Shown piece by piece: positions 42,755 through 51,464 of a stretch of DNA of 61,917 bases (its first letter is position 1; every line of letters starts with the position of its first letter). The notes under the pieces were generated by a model. The model was not told the DNA's origin and made no database searches. It saw nothing but the letters and a program-made list of their open reading frames with translations. Source of the DNA: Bacteroidota bacterium (GTDB taxonomy: Bacteria; Bacteroidota; Rhodothermia; Rhodothermales; JAHQVL01); contig JBCCIM010000013.1 in assembly GCA_039111535.1 (NCBI GenBank), positions 1-61,917 on the forward strand, given 5' to 3'. Both the position numbers and the translations under genes were made by a program.

Positions 42755-44653
42755 ATGCCGTGGATAAGTAACGCAGAAGCCCAGGCGTGGCAGGAAGGAC
42801 AGTTTCACCAAAGCTATCATAAGTTTGGGGCCCACCCTGATGCAACTGGGTGCTGGTTTGCCGTTTGGGCACCGCATGCAGATTCAATTGCCATCATTGG
42901 TGACTTTAATGATTGGTCGAATACGGCACACTGGATGAACCGCGAAGCAGCCGGCATCTGGACCTGTTATGTCGAAGGCGCACAAACGGGCCAACGCTAC
43001 AAATACCATATTAAACGCGGCACCTACACCACCGACAAAACCGACCCGTTTGCTTTCCAAATGGAAGCCCCTCGCCCACAGGGCAACGATATTGACGGCC
43101 TGTCATCGATTATTACAGATTTATCTGGTTACCAATGGCAAGATGATGCCTGGATGAAAAGCAGAAGGGGGCCTTCGGGCATTGATACGCCCATCTCTGT
43201 GTACGAGGTGCACCTGGGCTCCTGGATAACAGACGACAACGGGAATCCCCTGAATTATCGCCAGATTGCACAGTCTCTAGCAGATTATGTTTCGGATATG
43301 GGATTCACCCATATCGAGGTCCTGCCCTTGATGGAGCACCCCTATTACGGCTCATGGGGCTACCAGACCATTGGGTATTATGCCGCCACGCACCGGTATG
43401 GCAGCCCGGAAGACTTGAAATTCTTTGTGGACTACATGCACCAGCGTGGTATCGGCATCATCCTCGATTGGGTGCCGGCACACTTTGCAGTAGATCCCCA
43501 GGGCCTTGTTTTCTTTGATGGTAGCACCCTCTTTGAATACGACGACCCCCAGATGCGGCAACATCCAGACTGGGGCACCTACATTTTTGATTACAACAAG
43601 CCAGGTGTACGTAACTTCCTTACCTCCAATGCACTGTTCTGGCTCGACGAATACCACATCGACGGCTTGCGATTCGACGCCGTAGCCTCGCTCCTCTACC
43701 GCGACTATTCTCGTACTGAATGGTCACCCAACAAATATGGCGGCCGGGAGAACCTGGAAGCGATAGATTTTCTAAAGAAAGTGAACGAGGTGGTTTACAA
43801 CCGCTTTCCCGAAGCCCTGATGATTGCGGAGGAATCCACGGCCTGGCCTGGCGTCTCAAAACCTACGTACGATAACGGCCTGGGCTTTCTCTACAAATGG
43901 AATATGGGCTGGATGCATGACACGCTCAAATACGTTGAGGAAGACCCCGTACACCGGGCTTTTCACCATAACAACCTGACCTTTCCGTTATTTTACGCAT
44001 TCACCGAACAGTACATGCTACCACTCTCGCATGATGAAGTGGTACACGGTAAAGGATCACTTTGGGGCAAAATGCCGGGTGATCTCTGGCAAAAAGCAGC
44101 AAACCTTCGCTTGCTCTACGGCCACATGTTTGGCCACCCAGGCAAGAAACTGCTGTTTATGGGCTGTGAATTTGGACAGCCAGAAGAATGGAATTATAAA
44201 CAGTCGCTCAACTGGTCTTTACTGGAATATCCCCTGCACAAAGGATTACAAGACTGGGTTCGGGCGCTTAATACCCTCTATCGCACATATCCTGCACTCG
44301 GTAAAGACAGTGGAGATGCCTTCTACTGGATTGACCACACCGACGCACAACACAGTCTGGTGAGCTATGTGCGGCATCTGGACGATGAAACCCTGGTGTT
44401 TGTCCTGAACTTCACCCCTGTGCCGCGCGATGAACACCTTCAGGGCATGCCCAAGACGGGGACCTGGAAGCTCCTGCTAAATAGCGATGACCCTGCTTAT
44501 GGCGGTAGCGGATACGGGAAAGTGAAAGCAACTGTGAAGGTGAACGATAAAACACCTCACCAGGGGCAACCGGGTTCAATGAAGCTGACTGTGCCGCCTT
44601 TAGCGCTGATGGTGTTCAAACACACGCCGGCGAAAACCAAGAAGAAGAAATAG
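42755..44653 (+). CDS. glgB: 1,4-alpha-glucan branching enzyme
   Basis: A 632-residue GH13 branching enzyme that makes alpha-1,6 links in glycogen. One N-terminal CBM48 ([20 protein letters not shown]) precedes motifs [28 protein letters not shown] (nucleophile Asp), [16 protein letters not shown] (acid Glu) and [15 protein letters not shown]. The single N-terminal module (no N1 domain) puts it with shorter GlgB forms. A lysine-rich tail ends the protein. Divergent from glgX across a 192-bp gap that likely holds both promoters. Confidence 0.96.
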   Translation: MPWISNAEAQAWQEGQFHQSYHKFGAHPDATGCWFAVWAPHADSIAIIGDFNDWSNTAHWMNREAAGIWTCYVEGAQTGQRYKYHIKRGTYTTDKTDPFAFQMEAPRPQGNDIDGLSSIITDLSGYQWQDDAWMKSRRGPSGIDTPISVYEVHLGSWITDDNGNPLNYRQIAQSLADYVSDMGFTHIEVLPLMEHPYYGSWGYQTIGYYAATHRYGSPEDLKFFVDYMHQRGIGIILDWVPAHFAVDPQGLVFFDGSTLFEYDDPQMRQHPDWGTYIFDYNKPGVRNFLTSNALFWLDEYHIDGLRFDAVASLLYRDYSRTEWSPNKYGGRENLEAIDFLKKVNEVVYNRFPEALMIAEESTAWPGVSKPTYDNGLGFLYKWNMGWMHDTLKYVEEDPVHRAFHHNNLTFPLFYAFTEQYMLPLSHDEVVHGKGSLWGKMPGDLWQKAANLRLLYGHMFGHPGKKLLFMGCEFGQPEEWNYKQSLNWSLLEYPLHKGLQDWVRALNTLYRTYPALGKDSGDAFYWIDHTDAQHSLVSYVRHLDDETLVFVLNFTPVPRDEHLQGMPKTGTWKLLLNSDDPAYGGSGYGKVKATVKVNDKTPHQGQPGSMKLTVPPLALMVFKHTPAKTKKKK

Positions 44654-44710
44654 ACGGGCCGGCTGTATTGCCAGCATTCGACGCACAGGGTCTACGCGTA
44701 CATAACCGCG

Positions 44711-46570
44711 CTATTGCCAGCTGCGCCCTTCAATCACAACGTTGAAGGTTACGGAGTTGAATTGTGGTACAATCGACGAATCAACTGGAGAGGGGTAGTT
44801 TTCCAGATTGATTTCAGGCAATTCCTGCGAACCAAAGCCAAGCGCTTCAACCGCACCATCGCCATTGTCGAGCCCGAGTTGGATGAGCTGAGAAACGATG
44901 GCCTCTGCCCTGCGGATACTGATATCAAAGTTATCTTTCTCCGTATCACCATCGGTAGAGTAGCCCCAAACGCTGATCACGATATTTTTGTGACCCAGCT
45001 TGGCGTTATCGAGAAGTCCTTTGGTGGAAAGGTAGATTTCGTAGAGGTTGTTGTTCTGCGTAGAATCAACGTCGAAAGAAGCTTTATTGAAGTACACAAA
45101 CTTGTTTTCAAGTTCTACTTCGTAAGCCAGCATCGCGCTTTCGTCGAACTCGACCACTTCGTCATCATTATAACTGACGATACCAACGATGAAGCCGGCT
45201 TTTTCACGCGCTTTCTCTTTCCACAGCACAGGCACACCATTGCCCGTGGCAATGAGCACTTTGTTCTCTACTTTCAAATCAACAGCTTCAGGAAGCGGGC
45301 CAAGGAACTGCTGGGCGCGAAGCTCCAAAATTTCGTCCGACAAATCGCTATACGCAGTCCAGCGTTGCACCACGTCTTCAGGATTCAGATCAGTGGCTTC
45401 CAGCAGCGAATCAGCACTAATGGCCAGCGGGTCTTTGAGACCTTGCACAAACCACTTGCCGCCATCCCGTCCTGAATCAAGAATGACAATACCCGGCTGG
45501 CTGTCGAGTTTGTTAAGGTACTCTTTCCAGTCGATGTTGTCTTTTACGAAGAAAACAGCAATCGTAACCAACCAAACGGCAAGACCACCCAGGATAATCC
45601 AGAAAAGCGGCGATACGGGCCGTGTTGGAATTTGGTAGTGCGAAAGCAGCTCGGATTCGAGAATCGGCTTGGTTGCTTCAAACGGTGTAATATCGCCGTC
45701 GAAGAACGTAAGGGCAGCATTAAATTGGAGATGAACAGAGCGCGCGGTTTCTTTCAATACGCGTCGCAATTCGGGCTCCGGCGTAACGCGAACAACAGCC
45801 GCGAGAATAGCCTTGGGGCCTTGTTCAATCCAAACAGTCAATTCTCCAACTTGCAGGGTTGCAAGCCCCTCCTCTGCCTTTGTGCCGAACGAGTCTTGCA
45901 CAAAGTCCTGGATGGCGGTAAGCATACTGGATACGAGCGAACCATCTTGTGCTTTTACCGAATCGGCAACCACGTGCTGCAGCGGCAACCCGCTGATGCG
46001 ATGGATAAGAAAGACTTGCTCAACGCGGTACCGCAGGGTATGACTGAGAACAACTTCAGAAAACGAGCGGCCGCTCCGCATGGCTTCAATCTGCCACTTG
46101 ATGCCCTGGAGTGAGACGCCATATTGCAGTGCCCACTTGATGGCATTACGGGTAGAGCGGAAAGATTCGCGAATCCCCCGGCGCAGCGCAGGCACCACGA
46201 GTGGGGAAATCCCCTCGACCATGGTTTCTGTGTCCTGTTGAACAGATACGTCCAGGGTTCGGCTAAATGTCTGGGATAACGCCTTGGCGAGTTTGTCTCC
46301 TTTCCTGGCGTTTATTGCTACGGCTTCGGGCAGGTATTTGCTGATAGAATTGAGTTGGGCATCTGGTGCCTCCAACTCATCCAGCCGGCGATGCAGTTGC
46401 ATCAGCTGATACTGCTCTGGCGCGAGGAGTATCCGGCGAAGTTCTTCAATTTCTTCTTCTGTAAGCTTGCTCAATACACCATCCCCAGCGCCGCTGCCAT
46501 ACACCGACCCCACAACCTTGGAACCAAGGGGTGTTCGCCTATAGGGGTTTGCAGGAGAAGCTTCAGACAT
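44711..46570 (-). CDS. OmpA-type inner-membrane protein with large cytosolic region
   Basis: A 619-residue protein with no signal peptide but one central transmembrane helix (about 321-343, PLFWIILGGLAVWLVTIAVFF). Residues 35-110 are helical. Residues about 183-290 (QVFLIHRISGLPLQHV...SSMLTAIQDFVQDSF...GELTVWIEQGPKAILAAVVR) look like a Roadblock/longin-type small-GTPase-interaction fold. After the membrane come a BON-like segment (346-390, QPGIVILDSGRDGGKWFVQGL) and a C-terminal OmpA peptidoglycan-binding domain (490-615; ISVWGYSTDGDTEKDNFDISIRRAEAI). It is divergent from a Ras-like GTPase and histidine kinase, which may be its partners. Confidence 0.8.
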   Translation of the reverse strand: MSEASPANPYRRTPLGSKVVGSVYGSGAGDGVLSKLTEEEIEELRRILLAPEQYQLMQLHRRLDELEAPDAQLNSISKYLPEAVAINARKGDKLAKALSQTFSRTLDVSVQQDTETMVEGISPLVVPALRRGIRESFRSTRNAIKWALQYGVSLQGIKWQIEAMRSGRSFSEVVLSHTLRYRVEQVFLIHRISGLPLQHVVADSVKAQDGSLVSSMLTAIQDFVQDSFGTKAEEGLATLQVGELTVWIEQGPKAILAAVVRVTPEPELRRVLKETARSVHLQFNAALTFFDGDITPFEATKPILESELLSHYQIPTRPVSPLFWIILGGLAVWLVTIAVFFVKDNIDWKEYLNKLDSQPGIVILDSGRDGGKWFVQGLKDPLAISADSLLEATDLNPEDVVQRWTAYSDLSDEILELRAQQFLGPLPEAVDLKVENKVLIATGNGVPVLWKEKAREKAGFIVGIVSYNDDEVVEFDESAMLAYEVELENKFVYFNKASFDVDSTQNNNLYEIYLSTKGLLDNAKLGHKNIVISVWGYSTDGDTEKDNFDISIRRAEAIVSQLIQLGLDNGDGAVEALGFGSQELPEINLENYPSPVDSSIVPQFNSVTFNVVIEGRSWQ

Positions 46571-46871
46571 AATTGGAATCTAATCCGACTTAAACGTGTC
46601 ACCAGGCATGTAGCATGCTTTAAAAGCATATATGCGCAGGTCGTTAAAATAGTATCAGGAGTGATTTCAGCGCATTAGGCTAGCTTGCACAAAACGCGGG
46701 AAATCTTTGGTTAAAGGTATTTAACGCCAGTAACAGGTTAATTCTTCGGCTTTGTATTGTATGCCGGCTACACACACCCAACTCACACCATACAATCTCG
46801 AAGAGCTTGATAATATACGGTATTTATTGCGAAAAAGTATCGTAAGGGAATCTTTTCTGCAACAGCGTTTT

Positions 46872-46879
46872 TATCTTTG
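46872..46879 (+). promoter_or_regulatory. Candidate -7 promoter element (TATCTTTG)
   Basis: An exact match to the Bacteroidetes -7 consensus TAnnTTTG, 14 bp ahead of a long hairpin and preceded by T-rich sequence (TTTTCTG at 46853-46859) near the -33 position. It predicts a start of transcription near 46885 on the plus strand. Confidence 0.5.
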
Positions 46880-46884
46880 CGCTA

Positions 46885-46976
46885 TGTCAGTGGTTCTGCC
46901 TGCCATCTTTGAGCAACCAGATAGCACCAGAACATACACATGTCGCATGCTTGCAGGAGCGACCTGCAGTTTTTGA
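46885..46976 (+). ncRNA. Candidate structured small RNA with terminator
   Basis: A predicted RNA of about 90 nt. After the TATCTTTG element a long imperfect hairpin forms: GTTCTG (46893-46898) pairs with CAGAAC (46928-46933), then TGC with GCA and ATCT with AGAT around a TTGAGCAACC loop. A short linker leads to the terminator TGCAGG-AGCGA-CCTGCA plus G and five T residues (46952-46974). No known RNA family is recognised. A 30-codon frame from the ATG at 46884 runs through it, so a tiny leaderless peptide is the alternative reading. Confidence 0.5.
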
Positions 46977-47345
46977 GTACAGTTTTTTCAACTACGCCAA
47001 GCCCTAAGAATAAACATCAGGAGAATAGGGCGGCATACCGTGTGTCTCACTCGACCATCAACCTTTGGCGCAATTGTCATCATACTATTCGCCCGAGCAT
47101 GTAACTCTTTTGGCATTTTAGCATTGAATAAAAAACTGAACCAAATTATCAAATTTTCTTTCTCGAACACCCTTCGTAACGAACGGTAGAGAAACCGGAC
47201 GAAAAAATGCTATCGCATGGTTTTTCGATTGAATTCACCACACGTGCATAATTCGTGCTTCGAAAAGCCTACCTGTATTAACCCGGTTCGTTTTGGATTC
47301 CATCGATTGCCCTGTAATAGGTCCAAACAACGGTAAGCTCAAGTA

Positions 47346-47885
47346 ATGACCAAATCTTCTTCGCAAGACGTTACCCCGAAAATAGACTTGCAGATGACCC
47401 AGAAAAAGATCTGTACCCTCGGCACATCAGCCGTAGGAAAAAGCAGTCTTGTTGCCAGATTTGTCAAGGGAATTTTCTCTGACAGTTACCTGACGACAAT
47501 TGGCGTCAAGATTGACAAGAAGTCCGTGTCCCTGAAAGGGCAGAAAGTAGATCTGCTAATATGGGATCTCAACGGCGAGGATCGATTCCAGAAACTCTCC
47601 ATGAATTACCTTCGCGGTACAGCAGGTTATCTGCTCGTCATCGATGGTACACGGCGCAACACCCTGGACGCTGCTCTGGCTTTGCATCACAAGGCCCAGG
47701 CAACCCTCGGGACTGTCCCTTCTGTTGTTTTAATCAACAAAGCGGACAGAAAAGAAGAGTGGGAGATTGAAGAGGCTGATATCAATGATTTACAAGCACG
47801 AGGCTGGACGGTAATGGAAACCAGTGCCAAATCCGGCTCCGGAGTGGAGAAGGCTTTCACTAACCTTACGCAAAAGCTCGTATAG
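47346..47885 (+). CDS. Ras-like small GTPase (Rab/Rup type)
   Basis: A 179-residue single-domain GTPase. All five G motifs are present: P-loop GTSAVGKSS (26-34, Lys32), switch I Thr in YLTTIGV (Thr51), DLNGED (Asp74, Gly77), NKAD (131-134) and ETSAKSG (Ser160-Lys162). The position after the DxxG glycine, a glutamine in Ras, is Glu78, so intrinsic hydrolysis may be low or need an activator. No C-terminal cysteine for lipidation is seen. It lies 37 bp upstream of a histidine kinase on the same strand and opposite an OmpA-type membrane protein. An internal ATG at 47394 is possible but has no ribosome site. Confidence 0.92.
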   Translation: MTKSSSQDVTPKIDLQMTQKKICTLGTSAVGKSSLVARFVKGIFSDSYLTTIGVKIDKKSVSLKGQKVDLLIWDLNGEDRFQKLSMNYLRGTAGYLLVIDGTRRNTLDAALALHHKAQATLGTVPSVVLINKADRKEEWEIEEADINDLQARGWTVMETSAKSGSGVEKAFTNLTQKLV

Positions 47886-47922
47886 CCAGAATCGATCAGT
47901 TCTATCCCAGCAAATCACTGCC

Positions 47923-49059
47923 ATGAATCCTGTTTTGTTACCTCCCAACCTGCTTGCACAGCTGGACATGGCTGTCTTTCGCCGCGAAAGCGATGGAGCG
48001 TTCTCGTTGATTGGAGAGGCGCCCCAGTGGCTCAGACAGTTGTACCCTAAATTACCTACGGATGGCTCAACCTGGCATCCGGAGCATCACCTTGTTTATC
48101 TCGCCCACTTTTTGGAAGAAGCGGAAGAGGTATGGAAAGGCGGCACGGTTGTACACCACACGTCGGATATCTGGACAGAAGAAGACCCAACAGGCAAAGA
48201 GTGGCTCCTCGAAGCCATTGCACTACGCCTGGACGACCAGGATCTCCTTCTGCTTAAATTTCCTTCCAACGACTTTCAAACGTTGCGCAGCATCTACCAG
48301 GAAGCCCGCGACCAGAGTTTGAAGCAATACAATTTGATGAAGGAGATCGATAAGCGCGAAGTGCTGCTGCACTGTACCGTGCACGATCTTTCTGCACCGC
48401 TGGCCGGCATCCGCGCCAGCCTCTGGCTTTTGCACGAAGACAAAATGGTGCAGCCCGTAGGAGAAGAATTTGTCGAAATTGGCCTCGACCAGGTCGACAA
48501 AATGCAGGACCTGATCAAAGATACCCTGACAACCTTCTCTACGCGCTCCAAACCGCTCTTCCAACCGACAGCCAACCTGGAAGACGCACCTGATATTGCC
48601 GAGAGTGCCAAAGAGGTAACCGAAGCCCTTGGCGCAATGGCCTCGATGAAAGACGTCACCTTCAGGATATCAACAGAAGGCCCTGACGATACCAGTTGGA
48701 AAGTAGCCGGTGACCACGCCAGGCTTGAGCGTATTTTGTTCAACTTGCTCGAAAACGCCCTCCGACACACCCGAGACGGCACCTCTGTTGTGGTCCGGCT
48801 TCGAGATGAAGGCAATTCCATCCGCATCAGCATCAAAGACCAGGGCAAAGGTGTGCCGCTGGAGATGATGAACAAATTGTTCGAGAAGTTCACCCAGGGA
48901 TCAGACGAGTCGGGCAAAGTGGGCCTGGGCCTCTATTTCTGTCGTATTACGGTGGAAAGCTGGGGTGGAGAAATTGGCTGCCTGCCAAATATCAAAGATG
49001 GCGCTTGCTTCTGGTTCACACTGCCGAAAGCCGGCCAAAACGGCGTCGCGCACGCCTGA
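47923..49059 (+). CDS. Soluble sensor histidine kinase
   Basis: A 378-residue kinase without membrane segments. Residues 1-125 look like a PAS-type input domain (DMAVFRRESDGAFSLIGEAPQWL), then a helical linker (about 128-148). The phospho-acceptor is His154 in HCTVHDLSAPLAG, followed by a DHp helix pair and the HATPase domain with the N box (LLENALRH, Asn278), DQGKG (306-310) and GLGLYFCR (335-341). I chose the ATG at 47923, which starts in the spacer beyond the GTPase gene. No response regulator is adjacent. The gene is coupled to the GTPase. Confidence 0.9.
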   Translation: MNPVLLPPNLLAQLDMAVFRRESDGAFSLIGEAPQWLRQLYPKLPTDGSTWHPEHHLVYLAHFLEEAEEVWKGGTVVHHTSDIWTEEDPTGKEWLLEAIALRLDDQDLLLLKFPSNDFQTLRSIYQEARDQSLKQYNLMKEIDKREVLLHCTVHDLSAPLAGIRASLWLLHEDKMVQPVGEEFVEIGLDQVDKMQDLIKDTLTTFSTRSKPLFQPTANLEDAPDIAESAKEVTEALGAMASMKDVTFRISTEGPDDTSWKVAGDHARLERILFNLLENALRHTRDGTSVVVRLRDEGNSIRISIKDQGKGVPLEMMNKLFEKFTQGSDESGKVGLGLYFCRITVESWGGEIGCLPNIKDGACFWFTLPKAGQNGVAHA

Positions 49060-49089
49060 CCGACTACCCGGCACCCTTACCTAAATCAC

Positions 49090-49518
49090 TCAGGACTTCT
49101 CGCCGTTGAGGGTTACCATCAGGCGCCTGGCGCCACCGTAGTCTCTGTGCTCACACAAGTAGATCCCTTGCCAGGTCCCTAACCGAAATTGTCCACGGGC
49201 AATCGGCAGCATGAGGCTACTGCCCAGCAAAGCAGCTTTGATGTGCGCCGGCATATCGTCTGGTCCTTCCATCGTGTGCTTGAAATACGGCTCGTTTTCA
49301 GGCACAAATTTATTGAAATAGGCCTCCATATCTTCCCGCACGTCAGGACTCGCATTTTCATTCAGCGTCAACGAAGCCGAGGTATGCATAATAAAAATCT
49401 GGGCCATCCCTACCGCATACGCCTGTAATTCAGGTAGCTGTTGCAGCACTTCACGGGTGATCAGGTGAAACCCGCGGCTTTTGGGTGAAAGTTGGATCTC
49501 TTTCTGAAACCAGGCCAT
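49090..49518 (-). CDS. YjbQ family protein (UPF0047, thiamine-phosphate-synthase-like)
   Basis: A 142-residue protein with the complete UPF0047 pattern: FHLITREVLQQLPEL, MAQIFIMHTSASLTLNENASPDVREDMEAYFNK, HTMEGPDDMPAHIKAALLGSSLMLPI and GQFRLGTWQGIYLCEHRD. Members form trimers with a metal site at conserved histidines (HTSAS, EHRD) and some have weak thiamine-phosphate synthase activity. It follows queE by 12 bp on the same strand. Confidence 0.92.
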   Translation of the reverse strand: MAWFQKEIQLSPKSRGFHLITREVLQQLPELQAYAVGMAQIFIMHTSASLTLNENASPDVREDMEAYFNKFVPENEPYFKHTMEGPDDMPAHIKAALLGSSLMLPIARGQFRLGTWQGIYLCEHRDYGGARRLMVTLNGEKS

Positions 49519-49530
49519 ATTCTATTCAGA

Positions 49531-50169
49531 TCAGGGAATTTGCAGTAGCTTATGGCTCTGTAAACTTAGACGCCAATGCGGGTTGCGGAGGCAATACGCC
49601 AATGCCTGCTGTGTATTAACTGCCACATCAGGACCGTCCATCGGCTGCAGGAAAAAATGGTCAAAGTCGAGATCAGCATACGCCTCAGGCATGGCTTCAG
49701 GCTGCGGATAAACCAGCTTGAGCTCATTGCCTGTCGTCTGCACGGTCGTTGTACCTGCTTTGGGGCTCACGCATATCCAATCTATGCCTTCAGGCGCGGG
49801 CAAGGTGCCATTGGTCTCAACGGCGACTTCAAAGTTGGCGGACTTTAACGCATCAATCAACGCCACATCTAACTGCAGTAGGGGCTCGCCGCCTGAGCAC
49901 ACGACGTACCGCGACTGTCCTGCTTCAGCTTCGGGCCAAAGTGCATTTACTTGCGCAGCCAACGCGGTAGCATCTTTGTATTTCCCACCACACGCACCGT
50001 CCGTACCGAAGAAGTCGGTATCACAAAACTGACAAATAGCCTGGGCCCGATCAACTTCTCGCCCTGACCAAAGGTTACATCCTGAAAAACGCAAAAACAC
50101 AGCCGGCCGGCCAGTATGCAGGCCTTCACCTTGCAGAGAATAGAATATTTCTTTTACAGCATATGCCAT
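49531..50169 (-). CDS. queE: 7-carboxy-7-deazaguanine synthase
   Basis: A 212-residue radical SAM enzyme of queuosine synthesis that makes CDG from CPH4. The cluster motif is C31-x14-C46-x2-C49 (GCNLWSGREVDRAQAICQFC), the E. coli-type spacing. SLQGEGLHTGRPAVFLRFSG, CSGGEPLLQLDV and VAVETNGTLPAP are family signatures. No other queuosine genes are in the window. It is 27 bp downstream of the TPR lipoprotein gene. Confidence 0.95.
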   Translation of the reverse strand: MAYAVKEIFYSLQGEGLHTGRPAVFLRFSGCNLWSGREVDRAQAICQFCDTDFFGTDGACGGKYKDATALAAQVNALWPEAEAGQSRYVVCSGGEPLLQLDVALIDALKSANFEVAVETNGTLPAPEGIDWICVSPKAGTTTVQTTGNELKLVYPQPEAMPEAYADLDFDHFFLQPMDGPDVAVNTQQALAYCLRNPHWRLSLQSHKLLQIP

Positions 50170-50196
50170 ACACGTCTTCCAGAAGATGCAACATGC

Positions 50197-51462
50197 CTAA
50201 CTTTCAGCCTCCAGGGATTCCAGTTGGCGCAAAAACGATTTTACCGAGACATTTTCAGGATCTTTCTCGAGTGCCATCTCCCATGCAAACCGCGCTTCTT
50301 CGTAGCGTTTGTTGTTGGCCAATACAGCTCCGAGATTAATCCACACCTCAATGGCTTCAGGTTGGAAGTTCAGAATACGCTGGTATTGCTGAATCCCTTC
50401 CTCGAGCCGGCCTGCTTCTACCAACATATTGGCCAGGTTGTTTTGCATCGCAAGGTTTGTAGGATCCATTGTGATGCCATTTTGATACGAATCAATGGCT
50501 TTCTCATATTGCCGGCTCCGCCAAAGCAGATTTGCAAGCGTCACCCAGGCCACCGGGTTATCCGGCTCAGCGTTGATGCCATTCTCCGCCTCATTAATTG
50601 CCTGTTGCAATTGCTGCGCACTATCAGCCTGGGCCAGATAAAACTCAGCTTTTTGCTGCTCCCCTACCCGCAATAACGCCTGACCGAGATTATACTGGGC
50701 GCCCTGATGCCACGGCTGAGCTTCAGCTACAGGCTCCAGATACTCAATCGCCTTGTCTGTATCCCCCATCCGATTGTACAGCGTGCCAATAATGTAGGCA
50801 TAGTCATTGTTGTCGGGCCTGAGCTCAGCACCTTTCAAAGAATACTCCAGCGCTTTCTCCAACTCACCCGTTTCTTCCATCAACTGTCCCAACCACATGT
50901 AGGCTGTTGGATTTTCTGTATCCAGGACAATTGACTCTTCAAAAGCAGCCAGGGCGCTATCTGGCTCACCTAGCTTTGAATAGGCTTTGCCTAATTCCAG
51001 ATACAATTGCGTTGTCGGCAGAATTTCTTCTTCCGCTTTGTATGCTGCTACCGCCTGACGAAAAAGCCCGCGACGGAAAAAGTTCACACCCATGTTATGA
51101 TGTGCCCCTTTGTATCCAGCATCCCGCTTCAACACATCCTGGTAGGCCATCTGTGACTGCTCCCACCGGTTCATTTGGGCGAAGATACGGCCGCGCATGA
51201 AATATATATCCGCAAGGTCAGGCTCAATGGCTGTGGCGCTATCAAGGTATGTCATGGCAAGGTTATGATTCCCTTGCTGAAAAGAGCGTTCACTGCGACT
51301 CATAAACCTGCCGACTTCGGGAGGCAGGGTTAATCTCAGCGCCTCTGTCTTGCCCAGACTTGGCCCATCACTGCCCGTATTACATCCCGTAAAGCATAGG
51401 ACAAAACCCAATACGCAGGCCGCAAATAGCTTTTTCCTGGTGCTCATCATTCTTTCTTGCAT
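50197..51462 (-). CDS. TPR-repeat lipoprotein
   Basis: A 421-residue lipoprotein. The lipobox is FTGC (Cys26), and the body has about nine TPR units, such as GNHNLAMTYLDSATAIEPDLADIYF, EPDSALAAFEESIVLDTENPTAYM, ELEKALEYSLKGAELRPDNNDYA and QYEKAIDSYQNGITMDPTNLAMQ. It starts 2 bp after the stop codon of a CRTAC1 lipoprotein gene, so the three form an operon. It is probably a periplasmic or outer-membrane scaffold. Confidence 0.88.
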   Translation of the reverse strand: MQERMMSTRKKLFAACVLGFVLCFTGCNTGSDGPSLGKTEALRLTLPPEVGRFMSRSERSFQQGNHNLAMTYLDSATAIEPDLADIYFMRGRIFAQMNRWEQSQMAYQDVLKRDAGYKGAHHNMGVNFFRRGLFRQAVAAYKAEEEILPTTQLYLELGKAYSKLGEPDSALAAFEESIVLDTENPTAYMWLGQLMEETGELEKALEYSLKGAELRPDNNDYAYIIGTLYNRMGDTDKAIEYLEPVAEAQPWHQGAQYNLGQALLRVGEQQKAEFYLAQADSAQQLQQAINEAENGINAEPDNPVAWVTLANLLWRSRQYEKAIDSYQNGITMDPTNLAMQNNLANMLVEAGRLEEGIQQYQRILNFQPEAIEVWINLGAVLANNKRYEEARFAWEMALEKDPENVSVKSFLRQLESLEAES

Positions 51463-51464
51463 GT

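Larger units (their letters stand above)
46571..47345. other. 775-bp intergenic region with candidate small RNA
   Basis: The gap separates the OmpA-type gene (minus) from the GTPase gene (plus). It carries a plus-strand promoter-like box at 46872-46879, a structured stretch and a terminator (46952-46974), all described as one candidate RNA. No convincing protein gene was found: short open frames have poor starts. The rest (46980-47345) is AT-rich leader sequence and shows no other structure that I can support. Confidence 0.6.

Noticed and set aside
44714-45475. Open frame of 253 codons on the plus strand
   Set aside because: It is fully antisense to the OmpA-type gene, lacks a ribosome site and gives a composition unlike any protein here; it is a shadow of the real gene.
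46752-46976. 74-codon frame in the intergenic gap
   Set aside because: It overlaps the candidate small RNA, its stop lies in the terminator T-run and the product has no recognisable features. I kept the RNA reading and mention only the last 30 codons as an alternative.
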